Shown here one piece after another: positions 33,724 to 42,760 of a stretch of 64,000 nucleotides of DNA (position 1 is the first letter of the stretch; every line of letters starts with the position of its first letter). Source of the DNA: Mycetocola spongiae (GTDB lineage: Bacteria; Actinomycetota; Actinomycetes; Actinomycetales; Microbacteriaceae); the NCBI RefSeq assembly GCF_020424085.1, contig NZ_CP080203.1:2294001-2358000 (forward strand), written 5' to 3'. The notes under the pieces were generated by a model that was given only the letters and a program-made list of their open reading frames with translations, ran no database searches and was not told the origin of the DNA. The position numbers were made by a program, and so were the translations under genes.

Positions 33724-34026
33724 ATGGCCGAACCCACTCCCCAAGAACAGCTTGAACGCCTCCGCCGCAGCATCGATAATATCGACGCCGCCCTGGTCAG
33801 CATGCTGGCCGAACGCTTTCGCTGCACCCAGGCGGTGGGTGTGTTGAAGGCCGAACACGGCATGCCCGCCTCCGATCCCTCGCGCGAGGAAACCCAGGTG
33901 GCCCGCCTCCGGGCGCTCGCCGAGTCCGCCGAGCTTGATCCCGCATTTGCCGAAAAGTGGTTCAAATTTGTGGTGGCCGAGGTGATCCACCACCACGTCT
34001 CGCTCGCCGAGGCACGCGAGGCCTAG
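33724..34026 (+). CDS. Chorismate mutase (AroQ class, short form)
   Basis: 100 residues, all helical. LRRSIDNIDAALVSMLAERF followed by RCTQAVGVLKAE is helix 1 of AroQ enzymes, with the active-site Arg and Lys. The helix-2 part is DPSREETQVARLRALAES, and helix 3 is FAEKWFKFVVAEVIHHHVSL. It converts chorismate to prephenate for Phe/Tyr synthesis. In actinobacteria such short enzymes often need activation by DAHP synthase; that gene is not nearby. The next gene starts 2 nt after its stop. Confidence 0.92.
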   Translation: MAEPTPQEQLERLRRSIDNIDAALVSMLAERFRCTQAVGVLKAEHGMPASDPSREETQVARLRALAESAELDPAFAEKWFKFVVAEVIHHHVSLAEAREA

Positions 34027-34028
34027 CC

Positions 34029-34691
34029 GTGGCCACCCGCAAGGGCCTGCGTGCCCCGCGCCTCGACCCCATCCTGCTCCAGGATCTCGCCGAGGGCTAT
34101 GAGAGCGAGCTCGAGGCGGGGTCGCATCACGATGGCCTGCGCTTTAGCGATGCCCAGGTTTCCGGCGGTTCCCTCGCGGGAGCGGAGTTCGCCGAGTGCG
34201 AGTTTTTGGGCCTGGATCTCTCCGAGGTTGAGCTGCGCGGGGTGCGTTTTGTGGACTCCCGCATCGAGCGGCTCAATGCCCCGGTGCTGAAGGCGGCGCG
34301 CTCCTCGATGCGGGATGTGCGGCTGAGTAATTCCCGCATCGGTTCGGGAGATCTCTATGAGTCCTCCTGGCAGTCGGTGGAGTTCATCGGCTCCAAGATC
34401 GGCTATCTCAACCTGCGCGGGGCCACCATCCACGACCTCCGGTTCACCGATTGCACCATCGACGAGCTCGACCTCGGCGGTGCCCGGGTAACCCGGATGG
34501 CCTTCTCCGGGAGCGACCTGGATAACCTCGATATTACGGGGTCCACGCTGGTGGATGCCGATCTGCGGGGTCTGGATCTGCGCTCGCTGCGCGGCCTGGA
34601 ATCGCTCGCCGGGGTCACCATGAGCGAGGAGCAGTTTGCCCGGCTCAGCCCGCTGCTCGCGGCCATGCTCGGGGTACACCTCACGGCCTAG
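34029..34691 (+). CDS. Pentapeptide-repeat protein
   Basis: 220 residues from GTG 34029. Residues about 55-185 carry A(D/N)Lxx-type repeats: GGSLAGAEFAECEFLGLDLS, EVELRGVRFVDSRIERL, YLNLRGATIHDLRFTDCTID, ELDLGGARVTRMAFSGSDLD and NLDITGSTLVDADLRGLDLR. These fold into a right-handed quadrilateral beta helix. Some family members (Qnr, MfpA) shield DNA gyrase; nothing here proves that role, and this protein has an extra 45-residue N-terminal part. It is likely co-transcribed with chorismate mutase (2-nt gap). The stop directly abuts the stop of the convergent carrier gene. Confidence 0.88.
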   Translation: MATRKGLRAPRLDPILLQDLAEGYESELEAGSHHDGLRFSDAQVSGGSLAGAEFAECEFLGLDLSEVELRGVRFVDSRIERLNAPVLKAARSSMRDVRLSNSRIGSGDLYESSWQSVEFIGSKIGYLNLRGATIHDLRFTDCTIDELDLGGARVTRMAFSGSDLDNLDITGSTLVDADLRGLDLRSLRGLESLAGVTMSEEQFARLSPLLAAMLGVHLTA

Positions 34692-35624
34692 CTACATCAT
34701 GAGCACGGCGATCAGCGAGAGCGCCGGAATCGAGAGCACCGTGGTTAATAACACCGTATCCCGTGACATCACGAGCGCCACGTTATAGCGGCTCGCGAAG
34801 TTATAAACGTTTTGCGCGGTGGGGAGGGCCGAGACCATCACCGCGGCGGTGAGCGTGGGGCCCTCCAGCCCGAGCAGATAGACGCCAAAGAGATAGGCCA
34901 GCGCGGGCATCACGGCCACCTTAATCAGGCTCGCGAGCCAAATATCGCCGGTATCGGGGCCGCCGCGCAGCGGCTTCGAGCCGTGCAGGGACATGCCAAA
35001 GGTCAGCAGAATCATGGGGATGGCCGCGCCCCCGATGATATGGAACGGCTCAAATACGGCGTCCGGGATGTGGACCCCGCTCACGGCCACCAGCACGCCG
35101 ATGGCCGAGGCGATCACCATCGGATTGCGAATGGGCTGGGACAGGATCGACCCCAGCGTGACCTTCTTGGCGGTGGAAAAATCGAGGATGCTGAGCGCGA
35201 TGGGGTTCATGATCAGCAGCTGGAAAAGCAATACCGGAACCACCTCGGTATAGTCCCCAAATACGTAGATCGCCACCGGAAGACCGATGTTATTGGCGTT
35301 GAGCAGCGAGGCCGAGAGCGCACCGATGGTCATCTCGGCGGCGGTCCGTGGCCGGGCGCGACGCAAAAACAGGCGGCTCAGCACGATAAATACCAGCGCG
35401 GCGGAGAAGGCCGAGAGCGCGGCGAGCGGAAGCCGGCTGGAAAAAAGCGCGGCAATCTCGGAGTGCGCCAGCGTATAAAACAGCAGACACGGGGTGGCCA
35501 CAAAAAAGGCCACCCGGTTCAGCGCAAACTGGGCCTGCGGCCCGGCCACCGCCGAACGCTCCAGGAAATATCCGGCGACGATGATGGCCGCGATGATGCC
35601 AAAGCCTGTGAGTACGCCGTCCAT
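34692..35624 (-). CDS. AEC-family (auxin efflux carrier) transporter
   Basis: 310 residues with about ten membrane helices. Family features: LNRVAFFVATPCLLFYTLAH near the start, SLLNANNIGLPVAIYVFGDY with the crossover Asn/Pro, IRNPMVIASAIGVLVAVSG, and VMVSALPTAQNVYNFASRYN at the C-terminal half. AEC/bile-acid-like carriers export or import organic acids; malonate/malate types are known. Monocistronic on the minus strand. Confidence 0.9.
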   Translation of the reverse strand: MDGVLTGFGIIAAIIVAGYFLERSAVAGPQAQFALNRVAFFVATPCLLFYTLAHSEIAALFSSRLPLAALSAFSAALVFIVLSRLFLRRARPRTAAEMTIGALSASLLNANNIGLPVAIYVFGDYTEVVPVLLFQLLIMNPIALSILDFSTAKKVTLGSILSQPIRNPMVIASAIGVLVAVSGVHIPDAVFEPFHIIGGAAIPMILLTFGMSLHGSKPLRGGPDTGDIWLASLIKVAVMPALAYLFGVYLLGLEGPTLTAAVMVSALPTAQNVYNFASRYNVALVMSRDTVLLTTVLSIPALSLIAVLMM

Positions 35625-35658
35625 GGGCTAAGACTACCGGGGTGCGCGAATCCCGATC

Positions 35659-35706
35659 AAAACACGCGGCGGGCCCGGGGATATCCCCGGGCCCGCCGCG
35701 TGTTTT
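35659..35706. terminator. Perfect 48-nt palindrome, bidirectional-type terminator
   Basis: Two 24-nt arms without loop or mismatch; the arm begins aaaacacgcggcgggcccgg. It ends in TTTT on both strands. It is just 3' of the YhgE gene (stop at 35714) and upstream of the AEC gene start (35624), so it should end the MMPL-YhgE transcript. Confidence 0.85.
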
Positions 35707-35713
35707 GTGGCGA

Positions 35714-37846
35714 TTAGGCCGCCGTGACCTCGGGGTGCTGCCGGGCGCGGCGCGCGGCGAGGGTGGTCACGATAAGCGCGCCGAGGGTCCAGACGATTAG
35801 CGCGGCGATTGCCCCGCCCACCCCGGTGCCCGTGGCGATCCCGCGCAGTGCGGCGGCCGCGGGGCCCACCGGGAGCCAGGACTCCAGGCCCGTGAGTACC
35901 GCGGGTACCGTGGCGATGATTCCGGTGGCCATGACCACGAGGGCCACGATCATCGAGATAAATTTCCCGGCACCCCCAAAGAGCGCGCTCAGCGCCTGAT
36001 TGGAGGCGGCAAAGGCGATGCCCACCAGCGCGGCGGTCGCGGCAAAACCGATCCAGGCCCCGGTGTCCAGCTTCAGCAGGAACTGCAGGAGCCCGGCCAC
36101 GAGCACACCCTGGAGTGCGCCGAGTACGGCACCGGGCAGGAATGCCCGGAGCGTGAGGAGCGCGGAGGGGCGGGTGGATCCGTGGGCGCCCAGCGGCAGG
36201 GCCCGCAGCACGAGGAAGCTCGCGAGTGCGCCGAGCCACAGGGCGAGGACGGCATAGAACGGGGCCCCGGCCGAGCCGAGTCCCTCGCCGATCGACGCGG
36301 TGCCCGAGGAGGAGCCGCCCGTGGTCACGGGGGTCGCCACCACCTCGGAGAGCTTCTTGCGCTGCTGCTCGGTATAGCTCGGCAGCTGATCCACCGCCTG
36401 GTTCAGGCCCTCGCCGAGCGAATCGATGCCGGTCTTGATCTGTTCGGTTCCCTCGCCGAGCGGGGCGATGCCCTCGCCCAGCGCGCCGATTCCGCCGTTG
36501 AGTCCCGCGGCCCCGGAGGCGAGCCCGGAGGCCCCGCCCGCGAGCTGCCGGGCGCCGGAGGCGAGCTGCGAGGCCCCGCCCGAGAGCTGCTGCACGCCCG
36601 AGTTCAGCTGCCCGGCGCCATCGGCCAGGCCCTGGGCGCCGGCCACGAGGGCCGGGCCGTTTTCGCTCAGTGTGCGGGCGCCGGCGGACGCCGCTCCCAG
36701 GCCCTGTGCGAGAGATTCCGCGACGCTAGCGAGCCCCGGAATCGCGTTCGGCTGGTTCCCGTGCACACCCGTACCGGTGAGCATCGAAAGAACCGTCGCG
36801 TCATGCGCCATGGCCATCGCGGCATCCCGAGCATCGCGCAGAGCGGCGCAGCCGCTAGGGTCGGCGGCCTCGCACTGCGCGAGGAGTCCCGAGAGGGCTG
36901 TGGCCTGGGCGGTCGCCTGAGTGGCTAGACCGTTAGCCATAGCGGACGAGTTCTGAGCAAGGGCGACCAGCCCGTTGGCCCCCTGAACACTCTGGTCGAG
37001 TCCGCCCGCGAGCGAGGATACGCCCGCCGAGTACTCGCCGAGTCCGCCCGCGAGATCGCGGGCCCCCGAGGCGAGCGGGGCGGAGCCCGCGGCGAGCTGG
37101 GAGACGCCCGAGTTGAGTGCTCCCGCACCCGAGGCGAGCCCCGCGGTGCCCGAGCTCAGCTGTGAGGCACCCGAGCTCAGCTGCGAGGCCCCGGCACCAA
37201 GCTGGGCAACACCGTCGCCCAATTCGGCCACACCGTCATTCACCGCTCCCGCGCCGGTACCCAGCTGGCGGGCGCCATCGGCGGCCTCCCCGAGCTGCGT
37301 ACCGAGCGTATTAAAGCCCAGCAGCACGTTTTCCAGATAGTTGGTGGTGATCTGGTTTCCGGCCAGCGAGGCGGCCGTGCCGGCGATGGTATTGCTGATC
37401 GCATCGTCCACGAGGCGCGAGCGATCGCTGGTGGCCACGTCGATCGTTGCGGTCTTGGGGTGATCACCCGCGGCCGAGGTGGCCGCCGCCGAGAAATCCT
37501 TCGGGATGGTGATCACGGCCACATATTTGCCGGATTTCAGGCCCGCCGCGGCCTCGGTATCATCCGAGAGGGTCCAGTTATAGTTCTGCACATCGCTGCC
37601 CGGGGCGCGCACAAGTTCCGCGCTGAGCTGGCGCCCCAGCGGTACCAGCTGGCCGTCCACCGTCACCGGCTCATCGTTATTCACGATCGCGGCGTTCACG
37701 TTTTCGAGGCGTTCGGTGGGGTTCCATAGCGCCCAGACCAGCACCCCGGCCACCACAAAGGGCACCAGCAGAATACCGATCAGGGACAGGATGCGGCGGC
37801 GCGGATTGCGCCCGGGACGCTGCAAAATATCGGTCAGGGCGCTCAT
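35714..37846 (-). CDS. YhgE/Pip-type membrane protein with long heptad-like repeat domain
   Basis: 710 residues. N-terminal helix (about 20-42), then the Pip/ABC-2 motif ENVNAAIVNNDEPVTVDGQL. Residues about 185-490 form a long extracytoplasmic stretch of GxxQLxxGAxxL repeats (LSSGASQLSSGTAGLASGAG type) with one Cys-containing interruption (QCEAADPSGCAAL). Five or six membrane helices follow (about 525-700). The layout equals phage-infection protein Pip and ESX-linked YhgE proteins. It overlaps the MMPL gene by 4 nt, so both act together, probably in envelope export or building. Confidence 0.9.
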   Translation of the reverse strand: MSALTDILQRPGRNPRRRILSLIGILLVPFVVAGVLVWALWNPTERLENVNAAIVNNDEPVTVDGQLVPLGRQLSAELVRAPGSDVQNYNWTLSDDTEAAAGLKSGKYVAVITIPKDFSAAATSAAGDHPKTATIDVATSDRSRLVDDAISNTIAGTAASLAGNQITTNYLENVLLGFNTLGTQLGEAADGARQLGTGAGAVNDGVAELGDGVAQLGAGASQLSSGASQLSSGTAGLASGAGALNSGVSQLAAGSAPLASGARDLAGGLGEYSAGVSSLAGGLDQSVQGANGLVALAQNSSAMANGLATQATAQATALSGLLAQCEAADPSGCAALRDARDAAMAMAHDATVLSMLTGTGVHGNQPNAIPGLASVAESLAQGLGAASAGARTLSENGPALVAGAQGLADGAGQLNSGVQQLSGGASQLASGARQLAGGASGLASGAAGLNGGIGALGEGIAPLGEGTEQIKTGIDSLGEGLNQAVDQLPSYTEQQRKKLSEVVATPVTTGGSSSGTASIGEGLGSAGAPFYAVLALWLGALASFLVLRALPLGAHGSTRPSALLTLRAFLPGAVLGALQGVLVAGLLQFLLKLDTGAWIGFAATAALVGIAFAASNQALSALFGGAGKFISMIVALVVMATGIIATVPAVLTGLESWLPVGPAAAALRGIATGTGVGGAIAALIVWTLGALIVTTLAARRARQHPEVTAA

Positions 37847-40671
37847 GCGCGCACCTCACTTTCGGTAGTGGCCCGGGCAACCAGGCTGGCGCGCACGATC
37901 CGCGCGGTGGGGGGAAGGACATCGGCGGCAAGATCAAGATCCTCCACGCCCAGAATCAGGGTCAGCGGCTCGCCGCGCCCCTCGGCCTCGGCCTGGGCCC
38001 GCTCGAGGCGGGCGCGCAGGGCGGCGCGGCCGGCGGGATCCAGCCGATCCACCCCGTCCAGCGCAAGGATGCGGGGCCGCTCGGAGAGGAGTCGTTCGAG
38101 CCCCTCGCGGCTCATCCGCGGCATATTGGCAAAGCCCGCGCGCCGGCGCACCAGCGCGGCCCGGGTGGGCAGCGCAAGCCCGGCCACCTTCAGGAGGCCG
38201 TCCTGGAGTGTGCGCCGCCCGGTGAGGGTGAGCAGCGTGGTGGTGACCGCCTGCGGGGGACCGTCCACCAGGAGGGTCTGTCCGGGGCGCACCGAGATGC
38301 CAAACGGGGCAAATCCGGTGCCCCCGGGGCGCAGATCGGCACCCACCAGGGCATCGTCATTGCCGGGTTCGGGCCAGTCGCGCATCGCGATCTCGTGCTG
38401 CATGCCCTCGCCCTCCACATCGAAGGACGGCAGGATGCGGTCCAGCCAGCGCGGCATATACCAGGCGCGGTCGCCCAGCAGCGCGAGGACCGCGGGCACC
38501 AGCATCATGCGCACGATAAACGCGTCCACAAATACACCCACGGCCAGGCCCAGCGCGATCGGCTTAATGCTGGTATCTCCCTCGGGCACAAAGGCGGCGA
38601 ATACCGCAAACATGATGATCGCGGCGGCCGTAACCACCTTGGCCGAGCCGGTGAATCCGCGCTCGATGGCCTGCCGGGCGGTGGCCCCGTGCACGTATTC
38701 CTCGCGCATCCGGGCCACGAGGAAGACCTCATAGTCCATGGCCAGGCCAAAGAGCACACCCATCAGCAGGATCGGCATGAAGCTCATCACCGGCCCCGTG
38801 GAGTGCAGGTTGAAGAACTCCGCACCCCAGCCCAGCTCAAAGACCGCGGCCACCACGCCGAAGCTCACGCCCACGCTGAGCAGATAGCCGAGCGTGGCTT
38901 TAATGGGGACCCAGAGCGAGCGGAAGACCATGGTCAGCAGCACGAGGGAGAGGCCCACCACGAGGATTCCGAAGGGCAGCAGTGCCTCGCCGAGGCGCGC
39001 GGAGACGTCGATGGCCATGGCGGTATAGCCCGTGACGGAGAGGGATACCCCGTATTTATCCTCGAAGTGATCGTGCAGCGAACGAATCTCCGCCACGAGC
39101 TCCTGGGTCTCCGGGGAATTGGGTCCGCCCGTGGGGATCACCTGGATGATGCCGGTATCGGCACTCTCATTGGGTGTGGCCAGCGGCACGGATTCCACGC
39201 CGTCCAGCCCCCGAATCTCCTCGGCCATATCGGCCATGAGCTTCAGCGGGTCGGTGGATTTCACGATGGTGCCGGTCACGATCAGCGGCCCGGTGAAGCC
39301 CGCGCCGAAGTTTTCCGTGATGCTATCGAATGTCTGCCGGGCCTCGCTGCTGGGGGCCTGGGTGCTGGCATCGGGCAGCGCGAGGCGCAGGTGCAGCGCG
39401 GGCAGGGCCGCGGCGCCCAGCCCCAGCACGATCACGATGATGGTGACGAGGGGGAAGCGCGTGACCGCGCGCACCCAGCCCAGGAAGAAGCGGTTGGGCG
39501 GGGGCCCCGCGGGGTGATCGGCGGGGGAGTGCGCCTCGGCCGCGGGGGTGTTCTGCTCGGCCGGGACCCGCTCGCCGGAGCGGGCGGCGGCGCGGGCCTC
39601 GCGGCCGGCCGCGCGCTTCAGGGCGCGGCGTTCGCCGCGGCTGCCGGTCTTGGGGCGCAGGCGATCCCCGGCAAAGCCGAGCATCGCGGGGACCAGGGTG
39701 AGGGAGATCAGCACGGCCACGGCCACGGAGCCGGCGGCCCCGATACCCATGATGGTGAGGAAGGGGATTCCGGCCACAAATAGACCGATCAGGGCGATGA
39801 TCACGGTGAGTCCGGCAAAGACCACGGCCGATCCGGCGGTGGCCACCGCGCGGGCCGCGGATTCCCGGGCCTCCATGCCGCGCGCGAGCTGTTCGGTATG
39901 CCGCGCGATGATAAAGAGCGCATAGTCGATGCCCACCGCGAGCCCAAGCATGAGCGCGAGCATGAGGGTCGTGGAGGGGATCGGGGCAAACGCCGTGACG
40001 CCCATGATGGCGAGGGCCGAGACGCCCACGCCGAGGAGCGCGTTGATGAGGGGCATTCCGGCGGCCACAAACGAGCCGAACGTGAAGATCAGCACGATCA
40101 GGGCCACGATCACGCCGAGCCCCTCGGAGATTCCGATCTCCGGGATGGCCGCGGCGAAGACCTCGCCGCCGAGCGTCGCGGTGCTGCCCGCGGGGAGGGA
40201 CTCGCGCAGGTTATCCACGACGTGGCGGATATCCTCCACGGTGCGCTCGGAGACCTCGGTCATATCGCCGTCGAACTGGATGGAGATGAGCGCCGCGCGG
40301 TCATTGGAGGACACGCTGCCGGTCACGGTGGAATCAAAGGGAGACACCGCCCCGGCGACCTGATGGACCTTGCCCAGATCGGCCACGGCGGTGGTGATAT
40401 CGGCCACCACGGCCGGATCGGATACACTCAGGCCGTCCTTGGTGACCACCACAACCTGCCCGGAGGCTCCGCTGATCTGGGGGAACGTGGTGGCGAGGCT
40501 ATCCAGTGCCTCCTGCGATTCGGTTCCGGGAATCGTAAAGTTATTTTCGGTACCCTGCGAGAAGAGACCCGCGCCGGCGCCGAGCAGCACCAGGAGCAGG
40601 AGCCAGGCACCGAGCACCAGCTTGCGGGCCCCGAAGGCCCAGCGGCCCAGCGAGTAGAGAAGTGAGGACAC
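37843..40671 (-). CDS. RND-type MMPL transporter with C-terminal decayed ABC-ATPase-like domain
   Basis: 942 residues from GTG 40671, chosen for AGGAG about 10 nt upstream. Residues 1-760 form two MMPL halves of six helices with external loops; MLGLAVGIDYALFIIARHTE and MGVLFGLAMDYEVFLVARMR are the GxxxDY proton-relay motifs. Residues about 775-942 are extra: SVRPGQTLLVDGPPQAVTTT resembles strand 1 plus Walker A without the GKS/T, and ERPRILALDGVDRLDPAGRA resembles Walker B with Glu changed to Gly. So an ABC ATPase domain seems fused and decayed. Operon with YhgE (4-nt overlap), and divergent TetR with three operators upstream. Confidence 0.9.
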   Translation of the reverse strand: MSSLLYSLGRWAFGARKLVLGAWLLLLVLLGAGAGLFSQGTENNFTIPGTESQEALDSLATTFPQISGASGQVVVVTKDGLSVSDPAVVADITTAVADLGKVHQVAGAVSPFDSTVTGSVSSNDRAALISIQFDGDMTEVSERTVEDIRHVVDNLRESLPAGSTATLGGEVFAAAIPEIGISEGLGVIVALIVLIFTFGSFVAAGMPLINALLGVGVSALAIMGVTAFAPIPSTTLMLALMLGLAVGIDYALFIIARHTEQLARGMEARESAARAVATAGSAVVFAGLTVIIALIGLFVAGIPFLTIMGIGAAGSVAVAVLISLTLVPAMLGFAGDRLRPKTGSRGERRALKRAAGREARAAARSGERVPAEQNTPAAEAHSPADHPAGPPPNRFFLGWVRAVTRFPLVTIIVIVLGLGAAALPALHLRLALPDASTQAPSSEARQTFDSITENFGAGFTGPLIVTGTIVKSTDPLKLMADMAEEIRGLDGVESVPLATPNESADTGIIQVIPTGGPNSPETQELVAEIRSLHDHFEDKYGVSLSVTGYTAMAIDVSARLGEALLPFGILVVGLSLVLLTMVFRSLWVPIKATLGYLLSVGVSFGVVAAVFELGWGAEFFNLHSTGPVMSFMPILLMGVLFGLAMDYEVFLVARMREEYVHGATARQAIERGFTGSAKVVTAAAIIMFAVFAAFVPEGDTSIKPIALGLAVGVFVDAFIVRMMLVPAVLALLGDRAWYMPRWLDRILPSFDVEGEGMQHEIAMRDWPEPGNDDALVGADLRPGGTGFAPFGISVRPGQTLLVDGPPQAVTTTLLTLTGRRTLQDGLLKVAGLALPTRAALVRRRAGFANMPRMSREGLERLLSERPRILALDGVDRLDPAGRAALRARLERAQAEAEGRGEPLTLILGVEDLDLAADVLPPTARIVRASLVARATTESEVRA

Positions 40672-40729
40672 GGATGAGGCTCCTGAGACGATGGGTACGG
40701 CGCGGGCGGGACAGATAACCAAGAAGTTC

Positions 40730-40779
40730 GATACACTTATGTATCCAATACGTTAATGTATTCGATACATTGGTGTATC
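40730..40779. promoter_or_regulatory. Three tandem TetR operators
   Basis: Three 16-bp sites, each 17 bp from the next. They are GATACA-CTTA-TGTATC (40730-40745), AATACG-TTAA-TGTATT (40747-40762) and GATACA-TTGG-TGTATC (40764-40779). Sites 1 and 3 are perfect dyads and the middle one has a mismatch. They lie between the MMPL start (40671) and the TetR start (40812), so one bound array can shut both divergent promoters. Confidence 0.85.
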
Positions 40780-40811
40780 GCAATCCGAGTAGCGGGAAAC
40801 GGATAGATTCC

Positions 40812-41513
40812 ATGACAACTAACAGCGAACAGATCGGCCAACCGGCGGGGCAACAGGCCCCGGCGGCCGAATCCTCGCGGCGACTCAAAACGCGACAGCG
40901 CCTGATCGATGCGGCCTATACGGTTTTTGCCGAGCGGGGCTTTGCCGCGGCCTCGGTGGAGCACATCGTGGAGCAGGCGGGCTTTACCCGCGGCGCGTTC
41001 TACTCCAATTTTGAGAGCAAGGTGGAGCTGTTTTTTGCGCTCGCCGAGCAGGAAAACGGCGTGCGTTTTGAGCGCCTGGAGGCGGGCATCGCCACGTATC
41101 TGCCGGAGGATTCCGGGCCCCGGGCGCTCAGTGCCGAGCAGATTACCCAGGTGGTGCGCGAGTTCCTCTCGCTGCAACCCGATGACCGCATGTGGTTCCT
41201 GCTGCAGAGCGAGTTCAGCCTCCTGGCGATGCGCGATCCCGAGCTGGGCAAGGCCTATCTTGAGGGTGAGCGGATGATGTGTGGCAAGCTCGCCGAGCGC
41301 CTTTCCGCGATGCTCGCGGCGGTGGGGCTGCGCTTCACGATCGACCCCGAGATCATGGCGCGGGTCCTGGCCGATATGTATACCTCGGGCATGCAGGACA
41401 TGGTGCTCGCGGGTTCCGATAGCCCCGGCGCGGATGCGATCGACGCGGTGGCCGATACCATTTCGCTCTTTGTGCGCGCACTCACCACGCCCCTGGACGA
41501 GCCCGGTTCCTAG
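40812..41513 (+). CDS. TetR-family repressor of the MMPL-YhgE operon
   Basis: 233 residues from ATG 40812 (MTTNSEQIGQ); ATG or GTG codons further upstream would run into the operators. The DNA-binding domain (about 25-80) shows KTRQRLIDAAYTVFAERGFA, ASVEHIVEQAGFTRGAFYSN and FESKVELFFAL, textbook TetR. The C-terminal ligand domain is helical and not assignable. Divergent to the MMPL gene across three GATACA-N4-TGTATC sites, a geometry that implies autorepression and control of the efflux/envelope operon. Confidence 0.93.
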   Translation: MTTNSEQIGQPAGQQAPAAESSRRLKTRQRLIDAAYTVFAERGFAAASVEHIVEQAGFTRGAFYSNFESKVELFFALAEQENGVRFERLEAGIATYLPEDSGPRALSAEQITQVVREFLSLQPDDRMWFLLQSEFSLLAMRDPELGKAYLEGERMMCGKLAERLSAMLAAVGLRFTIDPEIMARVLADMYTSGMQDMVLAGSDSPGADAIDAVADTISLFVRALTTPLDEPGS

Positions 41514-41558
41514 CGCCCCGGTGCCCGCGGGGAGGCGGGGCCGCCCCCGGCGGGCGGG

Positions 41559-42146
41559 TTAGGGTTCGGGGCTGGGTGAGGGCGGGTCCGCCGCCTGGGA
41601 CGCTCGCACGGCCTGAGCGAGATAGTGGGCGATGACGCCCACGTCCCCGGTGAAGCAGCCTGTTTCCGCAAAAAGGGCGGTCTGGGTCACCCCTGCGAGG
41701 GTCTTGGTTTCCAGGATGATTTGCCGGCCGTTTCCGTTTTCCGCCACGGCGTTGCGGTGGTTTTTGGTGAAGGATTGTTCGGTGACGGTATAGCCCTGTT
41801 CCTCCCAGTAGGTGCGGAGGCGTTTGCCGGTGGCGACCGGGTCGGGTAACGGTTCGCTGCGCAGGCGTGCGCCGCTATAGAGATATTTTTTATGTTCGGC
41901 GTCCTCGCAGAAGTCCGCGAGCGGGTTATCGTGGCGCTCCCATTCCCCGCCGATGATGTCCTGGACCTGGTCGAGTTCGGTCCAGAACTGTTCGCGCTGT
42001 TGCAAGGCGTCCTCGATCATTTGGGATTCGCTGCGCGAGGGTGTCGTGGCATTGGGGGTGTCATATCCGCAGCCTGTCGCCCAGAACGCGGTGGCGAGCA
42101 GGAGGGCATGGGCGCCTATTCGGTGTGCGGCGTGTGGTGTGTTCAT
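41559..42146 (-). CDS. Lipoprotein, downstream copy of a tandem duplication
   Basis: 195 residues with lipobox FWATGC (Cys 26), so it is probably anchored on the outer face of the membrane. The mature domain of 170 residues starts GYDTPNATTPSRSESQMIED and has an alpha/beta look: FWTELDQVQDIIGG, GKRLRTYWEEQGYTVTEQSF, then a strand region and AETGCFTGDVGVIAHYLAQA. No named family recognised. The neighbouring copy (42174) differs at only about 15 of 170 mature positions. Both lie right after the secreted-hydrolase gene on the same strand, which suggests an immunity or anchoring role. Confidence 0.8.
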   Translation of the reverse strand: MNTPHAAHRIGAHALLLATAFWATGCGYDTPNATTPSRSESQMIEDALQQREQFWTELDQVQDIIGGEWERHDNPLADFCEDAEHKKYLYSGARLRSEPLPDPVATGKRLRTYWEEQGYTVTEQSFTKNHRNAVAENGNGRQIILETKTLAGVTQTALFAETGCFTGDVGVIAHYLAQAVRASQAADPPSPSPEP

Positions 42147-42760
42147 CGCGGGGCTCCGGGTGATGAGTGAGGCCTAGGGTTCGGGGCTGGGTGAGGGCGG
42201 GTCCGCCGCCTGGGACGCTCGCACGGCCTGAGCGAGATAGTGGGCGATGACCCCCACATCCCCGGTGAAGCAGCCTGTTTCCGCGGTGAGAGTGGTTTGG
42301 TTGAGTTCGGCGATGGTATCGGTTTCCAGGATGATTTTTCGGCCGTTTCCGTTTTCCGCCACGGCGTTGCGGTGGTTATGGTCAAAGGACCGTTCGGTGA
42401 CGGTATAGCCCTGTTCCTCCCAGTAGGTGCGGAGGCGTTTGCCGGTGGCGACCGGGTCGGGTAGGGGTTCGCTGCGCAGGCGTGCGCCGCTATAGAGATA
42501 TTTTTTATGTTCCGCGTCCTCGCAGAAGTCCGCGATCGGGTTGTCCTCGCGCTGCCAGTCCCCGCCGATGATGTCCTGGACCTGGTCGAGTTCGGTCCAG
42601 AACTGTTCGCGCTGTTGCAGGGCGTCCTCGATCATCTGGGATTCGCTGCGCGAGGGCGTCGTGGCATTGGGGGTGTCATATCCGCAGCCTGCCGCCCAGA
42701 ACGCAGTGGCGAGCAGGAGGGCGCATACCCCGCTCCCGCGCCGGAACCCGCTCCTGGCGG
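41559..42760 (-). repeat. 615-bp-period tandem gene duplication
   Basis: The segment 41559-42145 recurs at 42174-42760 with an offset of 615 nt and high nucleotide identity from the stop codon up to the lipobox. The signal-peptide n-regions differ, which marks the duplication edge. Confidence 0.85.

Noticed and set aside
38395-39783. 462-codon frame on the plus strand, rich in His, Gly and Arg
   Set aside because: Antisense shadow of the MMPL gene; the composition is what reverse-strand reading of helices gives.
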